A stretch of DNA of 64,000 bases, taken from the NCBI GenBank assembly GCA_036563615.1, contig DATCMB010000018.1, positions 124,001-188,000 of the forward strand, given 5' to 3'. The stretch comes from Candidatus Binatia bacterium (GTDB lineage: Bacteria; Desulfobacterota; Binatia; UBA12015). The position numbers and the translations under genes were made by a program. The notes under the pieces were generated by a model, which searched no databases, was not told where the DNA came from, and saw only the letters and a list, made by a program, of their open reading frames with translations. Below, piece by piece: positions 52,749-62,290 of the stretch. Within the stretch, counting starts at the first letter, position 1. Each line of letters opens with the position of its first letter.

Positions 52749-53836
52749 GCCGACCTCCTGCGCGTCGCGTACATCAGGTAGAGCAACCCGATCCCGCTGA
52801 ACACGGCCTCGCGCACGCGACGCAGCAGCCACACCGCGAGCCCTGCGGACTCGTCGAGCCCGAGCATTCCGAAGATCGCGACACCGCCGACCTCGCGCAC
52901 GCCGATCGCACCCGGGATCAGCGCGCTGCCGAGCGTCAACGGCTGCGAGATCGACTCGATGATGAACGCGTCGCGCCACGAGATCGGGTACTGCAGCAGG
53001 TCGGCGAACACCTTCACCTCGACGGTGCCGAGCAGCCAGCCGAGGAAGTGCAGCCCCGTCGTCGCCGCGAAGTCCCAGGGGCGCGTGCGGTAGTAGCCGC
53101 CGAGCTCCTCGTCGATCTCCGGCGCGACAGCCTTGAAGCGCAGGAAGCGCTTGCCGCGCAGCCCGAGACGCTCGCCCGTGCGCGCGAGCCTCGAGAACAC
53201 GTTGCGCTGCTGCCAGCGGACGAGCAGCGCCGCGAACGCCGCGCCGCCGACGCACAGCACGACGAACAGCACGTCGCCGTGCCGGACGAGGTCGAAGCGC
53301 TCGAGCGTCAGCATGATGCCGAGCAGGATGAAGACGATCTGCCCGACGGTGAGCGCCGTCTTCGCGACCACGACCGACACCGTGCTGCTCGCCGCGGTGA
53401 TGCCGCGCTTGACGAGCAGCATCGCCTTCACCGGCTCGCCGCCGAGGTACGCGGTCGGGGTCAGCGTGTTCACCGACTCGCCCGCGAGTCGGATGAGGAT
53501 CAGCGACGGCAGCGGCGGATGGGGCACGCCGTTGCGCGGCAGCGTGAACGAGTAGGCCCAGCCGTCGACGATCGCGACCAGGAGGTACGGCCAGAGGAGC
53601 AGCGGCGCGCGCCAGCCGAGCGCGAGGAAGCGTGCCAGCAGGTCCTCGGCGTTCACCTGGTAGATCAGGAAGGCGAGCATGCCGAGGCCGAGGAGGACGA
53701 GCAGGCGTCGGCCCCAGCTGCGCGCGGGACGCGGCGCGGCGCCGTCGCTCGCCACGGCGCCGTCGATCGCGGACGCGACGGGCGCTGCGCTCTCCTCGAC
53801 GCTCGGCTCGCTCGCTGGTTCCCGTGCCGTTTGCAT
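52745..53836 (-). CDS. Flippase-like membrane protein, paralogue 3 (HpnL-like)
   Basis: A 363-aa protein with an Ala/Ser/Glu-rich N-terminal tail (about 1-40) and then about eight helices. Family signatures include SVNTLTPTAYLGGEPVKAMLL near 120-140 and IPGAIGVREVGGVAIFG near 310-330, as in LPG-synthase TM/HpnL-like proteins. ATG 53836 is followed by the long tail; a later start is possible. It is co-translated with paralogue 2 and follows the GT39 gene by 140 bp. Confidence 0.85.
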   Translation of the reverse strand: MQTAREPASEPSVEESAAPVASAIDGAVASDGAAPRPARSWGRRLLVLLGLGMLAFLIYQVNAEDLLARFLALGWRAPLLLWPYLLVAIVDGWAYSFTLPRNGVPHPPLPSLILIRLAGESVNTLTPTAYLGGEPVKAMLLVKRGITAASSTVSVVVAKTALTVGQIVFILLGIMLTLERFDLVRHGDVLFVVLCVGGAAFAALLVRWQQRNVFSRLARTGERLGLRGKRFLRFKAVAPEIDEELGGYYRTRPWDFAATTGLHFLGWLLGTVEVKVFADLLQYPISWRDAFIIESISQPLTLGSALIPGAIGVREVGGVAIFGMLGLDESAGLAVWLLRRVREAVFSGIGLLYLMYATRRRSA

Positions 53837-53976
53837 TGACGCGAAAGCTGGCGTGCGCACGTGGCCCCGTCCCCCGAGCGCGCTGCATCTATAGCGGGCG
53901 GCTGCGGGACGCGTCCATCGGCCGTGGCCGCGACCGGAGGCTCGGCCGCACGCCGAAAGGCCGAAGCTCGGCGGCG

Positions 53977-55830
53977 TCAGTCCGCGCCGGCCGCGCCCTG
54001 CTCGGTCGCTTCGCCCCGCTTGCGGCGCGTCTCCGGCTGCGCCGCCGGGGGCGGCAGTGACTCGAGCGGTACGCCCGTCGGCCGCGCGAGCACCATCCGG
54101 GCGCGGCCCTTGGGGCCGCGTCCCTCGCTGGTCAGGAGCACCTCGACCTGCGCGCCCGCGCGCTCGGCTTCGTCCTGCCACATCAGCAGGTAGGGCGGGA
54201 CGTCGTCGGCGGCGAGCGTCGCGCGGCGCAACGCGTCGTCGTGGCACTTCTCGCCGCCGAGCAGCAGCGGCAGGTGGCGCTGCGCGTAGTACACCGCGCC
54301 GTAGTCGAAGGTGCAGAAGAAGCCGATCTCGTCGCTGCCCACGCGCTCGCGCACCTCGGCGAGGAAGGGCTTCAGCGTGCGGCTCTGCGAGAGCCCGCGC
54401 TCGACGACGGCGACCACTCCGGCGTAGAGCGCGATCAGCGCGACCGTCAGCGTCACGCTCGCGCGCAGCCAGTGCGCGCCCGGTGCCTCGCGCCACGTCC
54501 CTGCGGCGCCGGCGACGATCGCGAGCACCGCGCCGAGGACGAGCCAGCGCTGCGCGCGCAGCGCTTCGAGCGCGGCCACCACGCCCTGCTGGTCCTTCGG
54601 CTCGAGGATGCTCGCGAGCGGGACCTCGAGCGGCACGCCGAGCGTCGCGAGCAGCACCACCACACCCGCGAGCGCGAGACCCGCGGCGGTCGCCATCAGC
54701 GCCCACGCGGCGAGCTTGCGCGGTCCCTCGCCCTCGGGACCCGGACCCAGGACGAGCCCGAGCAGCAGCGCGCCCGCGGGATACGCGGGGAGGATGTACA
54801 CCGAGCGCTTCGAGGCCGGGATCGAGTAGAAGAGGATCACGCCGAGGAACCAGACGACGAGGTAGCGCGTCGTCGCGTCGAGCGGGCGCATCCGCCACAG
54901 CCACCAGGCGATCGCCGGGGTGAGCAGGCTCCACGGCAGCGCGCCGACGATGAAGTGCGGCGGCAGGTAGAACGGCCCGTGCTCGTGTCCGGTGTCGAGC
55001 CGCTCCGGATCGATCACGCGGAACAGGTTCTCCTTCAGCACGTGCTTGACGAAGAAGTCGTTGCCGCCGATGACCCAGGCCGCGACGTACCAGGCGCCGA
55101 CGATCACGGCGACGGCAGCGAGCCCGTGCACCGGGCGCAGCTCGAAGACCGTGCGCCAGGCGTTGCGGACGCGCGCCACGAGCCGCGTCAGCCACGAGTC
55201 GGCGGTCGCGACGTCCGCGGACAGCGGGCTCGTGAACGCGTAGAGCACGATCACGAAGAACGGCAGCGCGACGCCGACCGGACCCTTGGCGAGCGTCGCC
55301 GCGGCGATCGCCGTGTAGAAGATCCACAGCCGCGCGCGCGTCACGCCGCTGCGGTTCATCCACGCGAAGCACATCAGGGCCGCGACCAGGAAGAAGGTGA
55401 GCGTCATGTCGACGCGCGCGATGCGTGCCGCGCGGATCCACTCGAAGCTGAACATCAGCGCGACCGCCGCGAGCCAGCCCGAGCGGATCCGTCCCACGGT
55501 GGCGCCGAACAGGTAGACCGCGGTCACGCCGGCGATCGCGAGTAGCGCCGACGGCAGCCGCACGGTCAGCTCGCTGACCTCGCCGAGCACGGACGACACG
55601 ACGAGGCCGAGCCAGTGGAAGAAGGGCGGCTTCGACGGAATCTCCGTGCCGTTGCGCAGCGGCAGCACGAGGCTCGTGCCGTTCGCCATCTCCCACACGA
55701 CGAGCGCCTCGCGCGGCTCGCCCTTGGTGTAGAACGGAACGTCCGCGAGCCCCGTCAAGTACAGCGCAGCGGCGATCGCCACGACGACGAGCGCGCCGGC
55801 GACCAGCGTCGAGTTCCTCTTGCCGAGCAC
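53977..55830 (-). CDS. GT39-type (ArnT-like) glycosyltransferase
   Basis: A 617-aa polytopic transferase of the PMT/ArnT superfamily that uses a polyprenyl-phosphate-linked sugar donor. The first periplasmic loop has the family acid-rich signature TKGEPREALVVWEM (about 28-42), and a RIARVDMTLTFFLV helix follows, then EHGPFYL and KRSVYILPAYP. About 12 helices are seen, with a C-terminal periplasmic domain. Start is GTG 55830, 13 bp after the upstream transferase; no ATG is suitable. The acceptor could be lipid A or a protein. Confidence 0.88.
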   Translation of the reverse strand: MLGKRNSTLVAGALVVVAIAAALYLTGLADVPFYTKGEPREALVVWEMANGTSLVLPLRNGTEIPSKPPFFHWLGLVVSSVLGEVSELTVRLPSALLAIAGVTAVYLFGATVGRIRSGWLAAVALMFSFEWIRAARIARVDMTLTFFLVAALMCFAWMNRSGVTRARLWIFYTAIAAATLAKGPVGVALPFFVIVLYAFTSPLSADVATADSWLTRLVARVRNAWRTVFELRPVHGLAAVAVIVGAWYVAAWVIGGNDFFVKHVLKENLFRVIDPERLDTGHEHGPFYLPPHFIVGALPWSLLTPAIAWWLWRMRPLDATTRYLVVWFLGVILFYSIPASKRSVYILPAYPAGALLLGLVLGPGPEGEGPRKLAAWALMATAAGLALAGVVVLLATLGVPLEVPLASILEPKDQQGVVAALEALRAQRWLVLGAVLAIVAGAAGTWREAPGAHWLRASVTLTVALIALYAGVVAVVERGLSQSRTLKPFLAEVRERVGSDEIGFFCTFDYGAVYYAQRHLPLLLGGEKCHDDALRRATLAADDVPPYLLMWQDEAERAGAQVEVLLTSEGRGPKGRARMVLARPTGVPLESLPPPAAQPETRRKRGEATEQGAAGAD

Positions 55831-55843
55831 GGGTGGAAAGCGG

Positions 55844-57439
55844 TCAGGAAACCGGCATGGTCGCGTACAGGAGGTGCCGTCGCGTGTCCAGCCAGACGTG
55901 CAGGGGGATGCCGGCCGCACGGAGCAGCGGCTCGTGGCGTCGTCGCGTCACGATCAGCACAGGTCCCTTCTGCGCCGCGGCGCCGACCTCCTCGGGCAAG
56001 CGCGCGCGCCGCACCGGCGCGTTCGCGTAGAAGGAGAGCGACGCAGGCTGGATGCGGAAGCCGACGATGGTCGCGTGCGGTGCGAGCTCGCGCGCGAGCC
56101 GCGCGATGCGGGCGTCGGACACGACCTGGCTCACGAGCGGCGCGCCACGCAGGTAGAAGGCCGTGACGACGTAGGCGTTGACCGCCGCGAGCAGCACGCA
56201 CAGCGCGAGCGGCCGGAACGCGTCGCGCGCCATCCGACGCACGGCGAGCGCCGCGAAGAGCGGCAGCGGCAGCGTCCACGCCGCACCCCACCAGAGCTCG
56301 GGGTACGTCGTCCGCAGATACGCGACGACGGCGACGGGCAGCAGGACGAGCGCCCCGACCCAGACGGCGAACGCGCCGCGCAGCCAGCGCAGCGCGCGCG
56401 CGTGCGCCTCCTCGCCCAGCGCGACGAGCCGCGCGGCGAGCCAGATGGCGAGCGCCGGACAGGCCGGCAGCACGTAGGTCGCGAGCTTTGCTTGGGCGAT
56501 CGTGAAGAACGCGAGCACGACCGCGGCCCAGCACAGCACGTCGTCGAGCGCGTCGTCGCGCGTGCGCACGAAGAGCGTCGCGGGCAGGAGCAGGCTCCAC
56601 GGGAACAGCCCGCCGAGCAGCACGGGGACGTAGTAGAGGATCCCGCCCTCGTGGCCGTAGCCGGTGCCGAGGAAGCGCTCGACGTTGTGCCCGACGAGGA
56701 AGGTCTGCACGTACGCCGGATCCGCGATCGCGGCACAGCCGAGCCATGGCAGCACCAGCGCGCCGACGATCGCCGCGCCCGCGAGCGGGCGCATCGCGCG
56801 CAGCGTCTCCCGCACGCGCTCACGTCGCCACGCGCAGGTCGCGAGGGTCAGCAGCGGCAGCACGACGGCGACCGGTCCCTTGACCAGCACGCCGACGCCC
56901 ATCGCGACGTAGGCGAGCGCGGGAAAGCGCTCGGGTCGCTCGAGCCAGCCGAGCCACGCCACGACCGCGACCGTCACGCACAGCGTGAGCGTCGCATCGA
57001 AGTTGCAGAAGCGGGCGAGCGCCACGACCTCGGGCGACGTGACGTAGATCACGCCGGCGAGCGCCGCCGTCGCGCGTCCGAAGCGCGGCAGCGCGAAGCG
57101 GTGCAGCACGACGAGCGTGCCGAGCGACGCGAGCGTCGACGGCAGCCGCGCTGCGAGCTCGTTCTCGCCGAAGAGCCGCTGCAGCGCGTAGAGCAACCAG
57201 AAGAACGGCGCCGGCTTGTCGTAGTACGGCTCGCCGTAGAGCATCGGGACGAGCCAGCGCCCGGCGCGACCCATCTCGCGCGCCGCCTGCGCGTTGCGTC
57301 CCTCGCCCGGGTCCCACAGCGGGTAGTCGGCGAGTCCCGCAGCGAACAGCACGGCGCCGGCGAAGACCAGCAGCGAGGTGTCGAGCCACGCGGCGCGCCA
57401 CGCACGCGACGCGACGCAGGCTGCGCTGGCGACGAGCAC
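55844..57439 (-). CDS. GT39-type glycosyltransferase, second copy
   Basis: A 531-aa polytopic glycosyltransferase related to ArnT. The signature loop reads DPGEGRNAQAAREM near residue 42-56, followed by PYYDKPAPFFW and RFCNFDATL. Eleven or so helices, then a periplasmic tail. Start is GTG 57439 with AGGAG six bases upstream, much better than earlier options. It heads a minus-strand unit of two transferases and two flippase-like genes, consistent with making or moving a lipid-linked sugar. It is divergent from a histidine kinase. Confidence 0.88.
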   Translation of the reverse strand: MLVASAACVASRAWRAAWLDTSLLVFAGAVLFAAGLADYPLWDPGEGRNAQAAREMGRAGRWLVPMLYGEPYYDKPAPFFWLLYALQRLFGENELAARLPSTLASLGTLVVLHRFALPRFGRATAALAGVIYVTSPEVVALARFCNFDATLTLCVTVAVVAWLGWLERPERFPALAYVAMGVGVLVKGPVAVVLPLLTLATCAWRRERVRETLRAMRPLAGAAIVGALVLPWLGCAAIADPAYVQTFLVGHNVERFLGTGYGHEGGILYYVPVLLGGLFPWSLLLPATLFVRTRDDALDDVLCWAAVVLAFFTIAQAKLATYVLPACPALAIWLAARLVALGEEAHARALRWLRGAFAVWVGALVLLPVAVVAYLRTTYPELWWGAAWTLPLPLFAALAVRRMARDAFRPLALCVLLAAVNAYVVTAFYLRGAPLVSQVVSDARIARLARELAPHATIVGFRIQPASLSFYANAPVRRARLPEEVGAAAQKGPVLIVTRRRHEPLLRAAGIPLHVWLDTRRHLLYATMPVS

Positions 57440-57596
57440 GCGCGCTCCTACACCGCGCGTCGCGCGAGCCTCAAGAGACGCCAGCTCGACGCCCTGCGCG
57501 GCGGTGTTACCTTCCGCCTGGCACGCGCCAGGCACTCCGCTGGCGAGAAATTCAGCTCATGGCGCAGCACTGCCGATGAAGGAAGGTGAGGGCATC

Positions 57597-59366
57597 GTGG
57601 GAAACCCGTCGATCGCGCTGACCGCATCGGAGGCGGAGTCTGCCGTCGGTGCGGTCGGTCCCGGCGCGGTCGACCCGGGAGACTGGTGCGTCCGTCTCGC
57701 CGGCGCGCTGGTCGCGCACAACGAGCCGCGAACCGCACTGCAGGCGCTGTGCGAAACCGTCCGCGAGCTGACGGGGTGCGATCGCGTGCAGATCTGGCGC
57801 GGCGACCTGCGCCAGATGTCGATCTTCACCCTGATCGCCGCCGGCTACTCGCCGGAGGAGGAAGAGCGGCTCCACCAGCTCCTCGTGCCGATGCGCGAGA
57901 CGCCGGTCGCGAACGAGCGCTTCATCACCGAGAAGGTCTCGCTCGTTCATCGTGCGAAGACGGTCACCCCGTTCGCATGGCCGATCTTCGAGCAGTTCGG
58001 GATCGAGTCGGCGATGTTCGTGCTGCTCGAGCGCGGACCGCGGATCATCGGCGCGCTGCAGATGTCCTGGTGCGACGCCGACCGCGTGCGCGTGCCGGAC
58101 CGCGCGGCGATCGAGGTCATCCGCACGATGGCGGCGCTCGGCGTCGACTTCGTCGCCCGCACCGACGACGCGACGGGTCTCTCCCAGAACCTCTCGGAGA
58201 CGGCGACGCTGCTCGCCCGCATGCACGATCCCGACGAGCTGCTCGGAGCGCTCGCCGCCAAGGTCGCCGAGGCGGTCGGCTGCGACTGGGCGGCGGTGCA
58301 CCTGATGGACGAAGGATCGTCGGAGATGCGCCGGGTCGCCGTGCACGGTGTGCCCGCGCCGCCCGACGATCAGCCGGCGAGCGGCGAGATCCTCGCCTGG
58401 GTCGAGCAGTGCATCGCCGAATCGGACGACGGCGTCCTCGAGATCCCCGACGTGCGCAAGGTGCCGGAGATCGCCGAGTACGTCGCCGACGTTCCGATCT
58501 CGTCGTACTTCGCGGTGCCGCTCGTGGAGGACGGCAAGCTCGTCGGGCTGATGACGCTCGGCTACCTCGAGCGCACCGGACGCTTCGCGCGCCGGCAGAT
58601 CTCGCTCGCCAAGGGCCTCGCGAAGCACGCGCTGGTCGCGCTGCGCAACGCGCGGCTCGTTCGCTCGCTGCAGGAGGCGAACCAGGTCAAGGCCGACTTC
58701 ATCGCCGCGGTGTCGCACGACCTGCGCACGCCGCTGCACGTGCTGATCGGCTACAACGCGATGCTGCTCGAGGGCGCCGCGGGTCCGCTCAGCGAGGAGC
58801 AGCGGCAGCTCGTCGCGCGCATGTACGACTGCTCGGTGCACTTCCTCGACCTGATCAACGGCGTGCTGAACGTCGGCCGGGTCGAGGCGGGCTTCGACCA
58901 CGTCGTGCTGTCCGACGTGAAGCTGAACGAGCTGTGCGCCGAGATCGTGCACGAGGTCGAGTACCTGCGGAAGCCCGACGTCGAGCTGTGCTGCGACGCG
59001 CCGGCCGTGACGGTCCGCTCGGATTCCGGGAAGCTCGCGACGATCCTGCGCAACCTCGTCACCAACGCGCTCAAGTTCACGACCAGCGGTCTGGTCGCGG
59101 TCGAGGTCGAGGTGCGCGACGGCCAGATCGTGATGCGCGTGCGCGACACCGGACCCGGCATCCCGCCCGAGGAGCGGCCGAAGGTGTTCGAGATGTTCCG
59201 CCAGGGCTCGGCGGGGCTGCGCGCCGGTGGCTCGGGCCTCGGGCTCGGCCTCTACCTGGTCAAGCGTCTCGCCGCCATGCTCGGCGGCACGGTCGAGCTG
59301 CTGTCGGGGAACGAGACGGTCTTCGAGGTGCGGATCCCGACCGAGGTCGTCGCGCCCGCGGCGTAG
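57597..59366 (+). CDS. GAF-domain histidine kinase
   Basis: A 589-aa soluble kinase. Two GAF-like sensor domains (about 30-185 and 205-345) precede a HisKA domain with His374 in VSHDLRTPLHVLIGYN and an HATPase domain with NLVTNALKF, RDTGPGIPPEE and GSGLGLGLYLVKRL. No membrane helix is present. The GTG at 57597 follows GGAAGGTGAGG, a good ribosome-binding site; ATG 57576 is an alternative adding seven residues. No response regulator is next to it, so it is an orphan. The signal bound by the GAF domains is unknown. Confidence 0.92.
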   Translation: MGNPSIALTASEAESAVGAVGPGAVDPGDWCVRLAGALVAHNEPRTALQALCETVRELTGCDRVQIWRGDLRQMSIFTLIAAGYSPEEEERLHQLLVPMRETPVANERFITEKVSLVHRAKTVTPFAWPIFEQFGIESAMFVLLERGPRIIGALQMSWCDADRVRVPDRAAIEVIRTMAALGVDFVARTDDATGLSQNLSETATLLARMHDPDELLGALAAKVAEAVGCDWAAVHLMDEGSSEMRRVAVHGVPAPPDDQPASGEILAWVEQCIAESDDGVLEIPDVRKVPEIAEYVADVPISSYFAVPLVEDGKLVGLMTLGYLERTGRFARRQISLAKGLAKHALVALRNARLVRSLQEANQVKADFIAAVSHDLRTPLHVLIGYNAMLLEGAAGPLSEEQRQLVARMYDCSVHFLDLINGVLNVGRVEAGFDHVVLSDVKLNELCAEIVHEVEYLRKPDVELCCDAPAVTVRSDSGKLATILRNLVTNALKFTTSGLVAVEVEVRDGQIVMRVRDTGPGIPPEERPKVFEMFRQGSAGLRAGGSGLGLGLYLVKRLAAMLGGTVELLSGNETVFEVRIPTEVVAPAA

Positions 59367-59457
59367 CTGGACGCGGCGCGCCACCGCACAGCGCGCGAAC
59401 GCACGCACGCGGACGCACGCGCGCGGCGGGAGTCGCTCTGCTGGGCAGCCGCTGTGG

Positions 59458-60537
59458 CTAGATCAGCCCCGCGTCGACCATGTGCTCGGCGACCAGGACG
59501 GCGCCCTTCGCGGCGCCCATCTTGGTGTTGTGCGACACGAGCACGTAGCGCAGCCCCGCGGCGTCGAGACGCAGGCGGCCGACCGAGGTCGTCATGCCGC
59601 CGTCGGCGTCGCGGTCGAGGCGCGGCTGCGGACGGAACGGGTCGTCGTGCACGACGATCATCCGCCGCGGCGCGGACGGCAGATTCCGCGCGCAGAACTC
59701 GCGGCCGAAGTTCTCGAACGCCGCGCGGACCTCCTCGAGGCTCGCCGAGCGCGCGAGCTCGACGTGCGCGGCCTCGGTGTGGCCCTCGCGCACGTTGGCG
59801 CGCGTGCAGGTGGCGCTCACCACGACGTCGTGCGGGGCGAAGGCGCCGTCGCGCACGCCGCCGAGGATCTTGCCGGTCTCGCGCGCGACCTTCTCCTCCT
59901 CGCCGACGATGTAGGGGATCACGTTGTCGAGGACGTCGAGCGCGACCACCCCCGGCGAGCGTCCCGCGCCGGACAGCCCCTGCATCGACGTCATGATGAC
60001 CTTCTTGACGCCGAACGCCTCGTCGAGCGGCTTGAGGGTGATGACGAGCCCCATCGTCGTGCAGTTCGGCAGCGGCACGATGAAGCCCTGCCAGCCGCGG
60101 CGGCGACGCTGCTCGTCGACGATCGCGAGGTGATCGAGATTGACGCCGGGCACCGCGATCGGGACGTCGGGCTCGTAGCGAAACGCGGACGCGGTCGAGA
60201 ACACCGGCCTGTGCTTCGCGAGCTTCGGCTCGAGCTCACGCGCGGCGTCGCTCTCGACGGCGGTGAACACGATGTCGACCGACGTCGGGTCGAGGTCGCG
60301 CGCGTTGGCGACCTCGAGCGCGAGCACCTTCGGGCTCGGCTCCTCGTCGCAGTACCAGCGAAACGCGCCGTTCGCGTCGCGCAGCGCCTCGCCGTAGCTG
60401 CGTCCGGCCGAGCGCTCGGAGGCGGCGAGCGTCGTGATGCGGAACCAAGGATGGTTCTGCAGCGCGGCGATGAACTGCTGTCCGGCGACGCCGGTCGCGC
60501 CCACGACCGCCACCTTGCGCTCTCGATTGCCTGCCAT
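59458..60537 (-). CDS. asd: Aspartate-semialdehyde dehydrogenase
   Basis: A 359-aa enzyme that reduces aspartyl phosphate to aspartate semialdehyde for Lys, Met, Thr and diaminopimelate synthesis. The NADP motif GATGVAGQ is at 13-20, the catalytic Cys159 is in PLPNCTTMG, and the GLSGAGRSPG loop follows. The compact sequence and PNCT motif fit the archaeal/fungal-type branch more than the classical enterobacterial one. ATG 60537. It is a single gene, divergent from the LLM gene across 128 bp. Confidence 0.93.
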   Translation of the reverse strand: MAGNRERKVAVVGATGVAGQQFIAALQNHPWFRITTLAASERSAGRSYGEALRDANGAFRWYCDEEPSPKVLALEVANARDLDPTSVDIVFTAVESDAARELEPKLAKHRPVFSTASAFRYEPDVPIAVPGVNLDHLAIVDEQRRRRGWQGFIVPLPNCTTMGLVITLKPLDEAFGVKKVIMTSMQGLSGAGRSPGVVALDVLDNVIPYIVGEEEKVARETGKILGGVRDGAFAPHDVVVSATCTRANVREGHTEAAHVELARSASLEEVRAAFENFGREFCARNLPSAPRRMIVVHDDPFRPQPRLDRDADGGMTTSVGRLRLDAAGLRYVLVSHNTKMGAAKGAVLVAEHMVDAGLI

Positions 60538-60665
60538 GCGTGGAGCTCCTCAACCCTCGGGGATCCCGGCATCGTCGTGGCCACCGCGAGGGTTGTCAAC
60601 TTGACTGCGCGACCACGTTCCCACGACCGTCGTCGGACGTCGTGCGCTTGCATTGCGACCCGGGA

Positions 60666-61619
60666 ATGAGTGCAGTGGCGCGCATGGCGTCTTCCGCTTC
60701 GCAGGCTCCCCGGGTCGGCGTCTTCCTGCCGCTCGCGGGGCTCGACTGGCCGACCCTGCGCGCGCGCGCCGAGCTGATCGAGCGTCTGGGCTACGAGTCG
60801 CTGTGGCTCGACGACCACTTCTGGTTCCCGACGCGCCCCGACGAGAACCACCTCGAGGCCTGGACGGCGCTCTCGGGCCTCGCCGTCGCGACCCACAGGA
60901 TCCTGCTCGGGCCGCTCGTGCTCTGTCAGTCGTACCGCTCGCCGGCGCTGCTCGCGAAGATGGCGGCGTCGCTGTCGGATCTTTCGGACGGTCGTCTGCA
61001 GCTCGGCCTCGGCGCGGGCTGGATGGAGGAGGAGTACCGCGCCTACGGCTACGCCTTCCCGCCGCCCCGGGTGCGCTCGAAGCAGCTCGCGGAAGCGGTC
61101 GAGATCGTCCGCCGCATGTGGCGCGAGGAGCGCGCGACGTTCGAGGGCGAGCATTACCGCGTCGAGGCGGCGCCGATGCTGCCGAAGCCGAAGCGCCTGC
61201 CGCTGATCCTCGGCGGCGCGAGCGACTCGCTGCTGCGCCTCGCCGCGCGCCACGCCGACGGCTGGAACTGCCCGAACCCGAACTGGCGCGAGCTCGCGGC
61301 GAAGCGCGAGCGCCTGCTGGAATTCTGCGCCGAGGTCGGCCGCGACCCGGACACGATCGAGGTCTCGGAGCAGATCATGGTCGAGCTCGGACGCAACGCC
61401 GCCGAGGTCGAGCGCGCCCGCGAGCGCCTCGCCCGCGAGCTCGCGGGCTTCGTCAAGCTCGACGGCGACGTCCACCTCGGCACGCCCGAGCAGGTCGCGG
61501 ACGCGCTGCGCGCGCGCGCCGCGCTCGGCGTGCAGCGCTTCATGGTGATGTTCGGCGACTTCGGCAGCCCCGAGCAGCTCGAGCTGTTCGCGCGCGAGGT
61601 CATGCCGCGGCTGGGTTAG
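60666..61619 (+). CDS. LLM-class (luciferase-like/F420) oxidoreductase
   Basis: A 317-aa TIM-barrel oxidoreductase of the luciferase-like monooxygenase superfamily. Typical segments are YESLWLDDHF near 40-50, LGLGAGWMEEEY near 113-124 and LPLILGGAS near 177-186. The layout resembles TIGR03619-type predicted F420-dependent enzymes. FMN- or F420-dependence cannot be decided. ATG 60666; a second ATG six codons later is possible. It lies alone, 89 bp upstream of the PadR regulator gene, which may control it. Confidence 0.9.
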   Translation: MSAVARMASSASQAPRVGVFLPLAGLDWPTLRARAELIERLGYESLWLDDHFWFPTRPDENHLEAWTALSGLAVATHRILLGPLVLCQSYRSPALLAKMAASLSDLSDGRLQLGLGAGWMEEEYRAYGYAFPPPRVRSKQLAEAVEIVRRMWREERATFEGEHYRVEAAPMLPKPKRLPLILGGASDSLLRLAARHADGWNCPNPNWRELAAKRERLLEFCAEVGRDPDTIEVSEQIMVELGRNAAEVERARERLARELAGFVKLDGDVHLGTPEQVADALRARAALGVQRFMVMFGDFGSPEQLELFAREVMPRLG

Positions 61620-61708
61620 AGTTCCGGCGGTTGCACGCGTGACATGAAATCGCGTCGGCGGCTTGCTCGAGCCGGCGCGACGCCTCGATCCTCGGCCGGG
61701 AGGATCGC

Positions 61709-62290
61709 ATGTCCGTCAAGCACATCGTCCTCGGCCTTCTCGAGCACGGCCCGGCGCACGGCTATCGGCTGCGCGAGCGCCTGAATCGCTCCTTTCTCGC
61801 GGGTCGCGAGCTCGAGCCGTCGCACGTCTACGCGCTGCTCGCGGAGCTCGCGCGCGCCGGGCTCGTGGTCGCGGTCGACGAAGATCCGCCGTCGCGGCGT
61901 CGGCGTCGGTGCTACGCGCTCACCGACGCGGGACGCGAGGTGCTGCGGCGCTGGCTCGTCGACGAGCCCGCGTGCCGCGCGTTCGTCGCGCGTCCGCTGC
62001 TGATCAGGGTCGCGCTCGCCGCACACCTGGGCGAGCGTCTCGACGCGAAGCTCCTGCGTGCCGAGCGCCGCGCGCGCGAGCGGCTCGTGCGCGAGCTGCG
62101 CGACGAGCGTCGCGGGTCGACGCTCGAGCGCCTCGCAGACCTGCGCACGCTCGCTCACCTCGCGGACCTGCGCACGCTCGCGCACCTGGAGGCCGAGCTC
62201 GAGCTGCTCGGCGAGCTCGAAGCGTTCGCGGACGCGGCTCGGGGCGAGCGTCCCGTCAGCTCTCGGCCGGCGGCGTCAGGATCTCGATGA
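61709..62290 (+). CDS. PadR-family transcriptional regulator
   Basis: A 193-aa regulator. The winged-helix domain (about 1-90) has the PadR block KHIVLGLLEHGPAHGYRLRERLN and YALLAELARAGLV, with an RRRRRCYALTDAGREVL wing. The C-terminal region is a helical dimerisation part containing a 9-residue tandem duplication (ADLRTLAHL twice). ATG 61709 has GGGAGGATC upstream. Its 3' end overlaps the convergent LysR gene by 35 bp. The ligand is unknown; PadR proteins often sense phenolic or toxic compounds. Confidence 0.92.
   Translation: MSVKHIVLGLLEHGPAHGYRLRERLNRSFLAGRELEPSHVYALLAELARAGLVVAVDEDPPSRRRRRCYALTDAGREVLRRWLVDEPACRAFVARPLLIRVALAAHLGERLDAKLLRAERRARERLVRELRDERRGSTLERLADLRTLAHLADLRTLAHLEAELELLGELEAFADAARGERPVSSRPAASGSR
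62135..62188 (+). repeat. 27-bp tandem duplication in the PadR gene
   Basis: Bases 62135-62161 and 62162-62188 are near-identical copies (three differences), each encoding ADLRTLAHL. The frame is kept. It extends the dimerisation helix by about two and a half turns. Confidence 0.8.
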
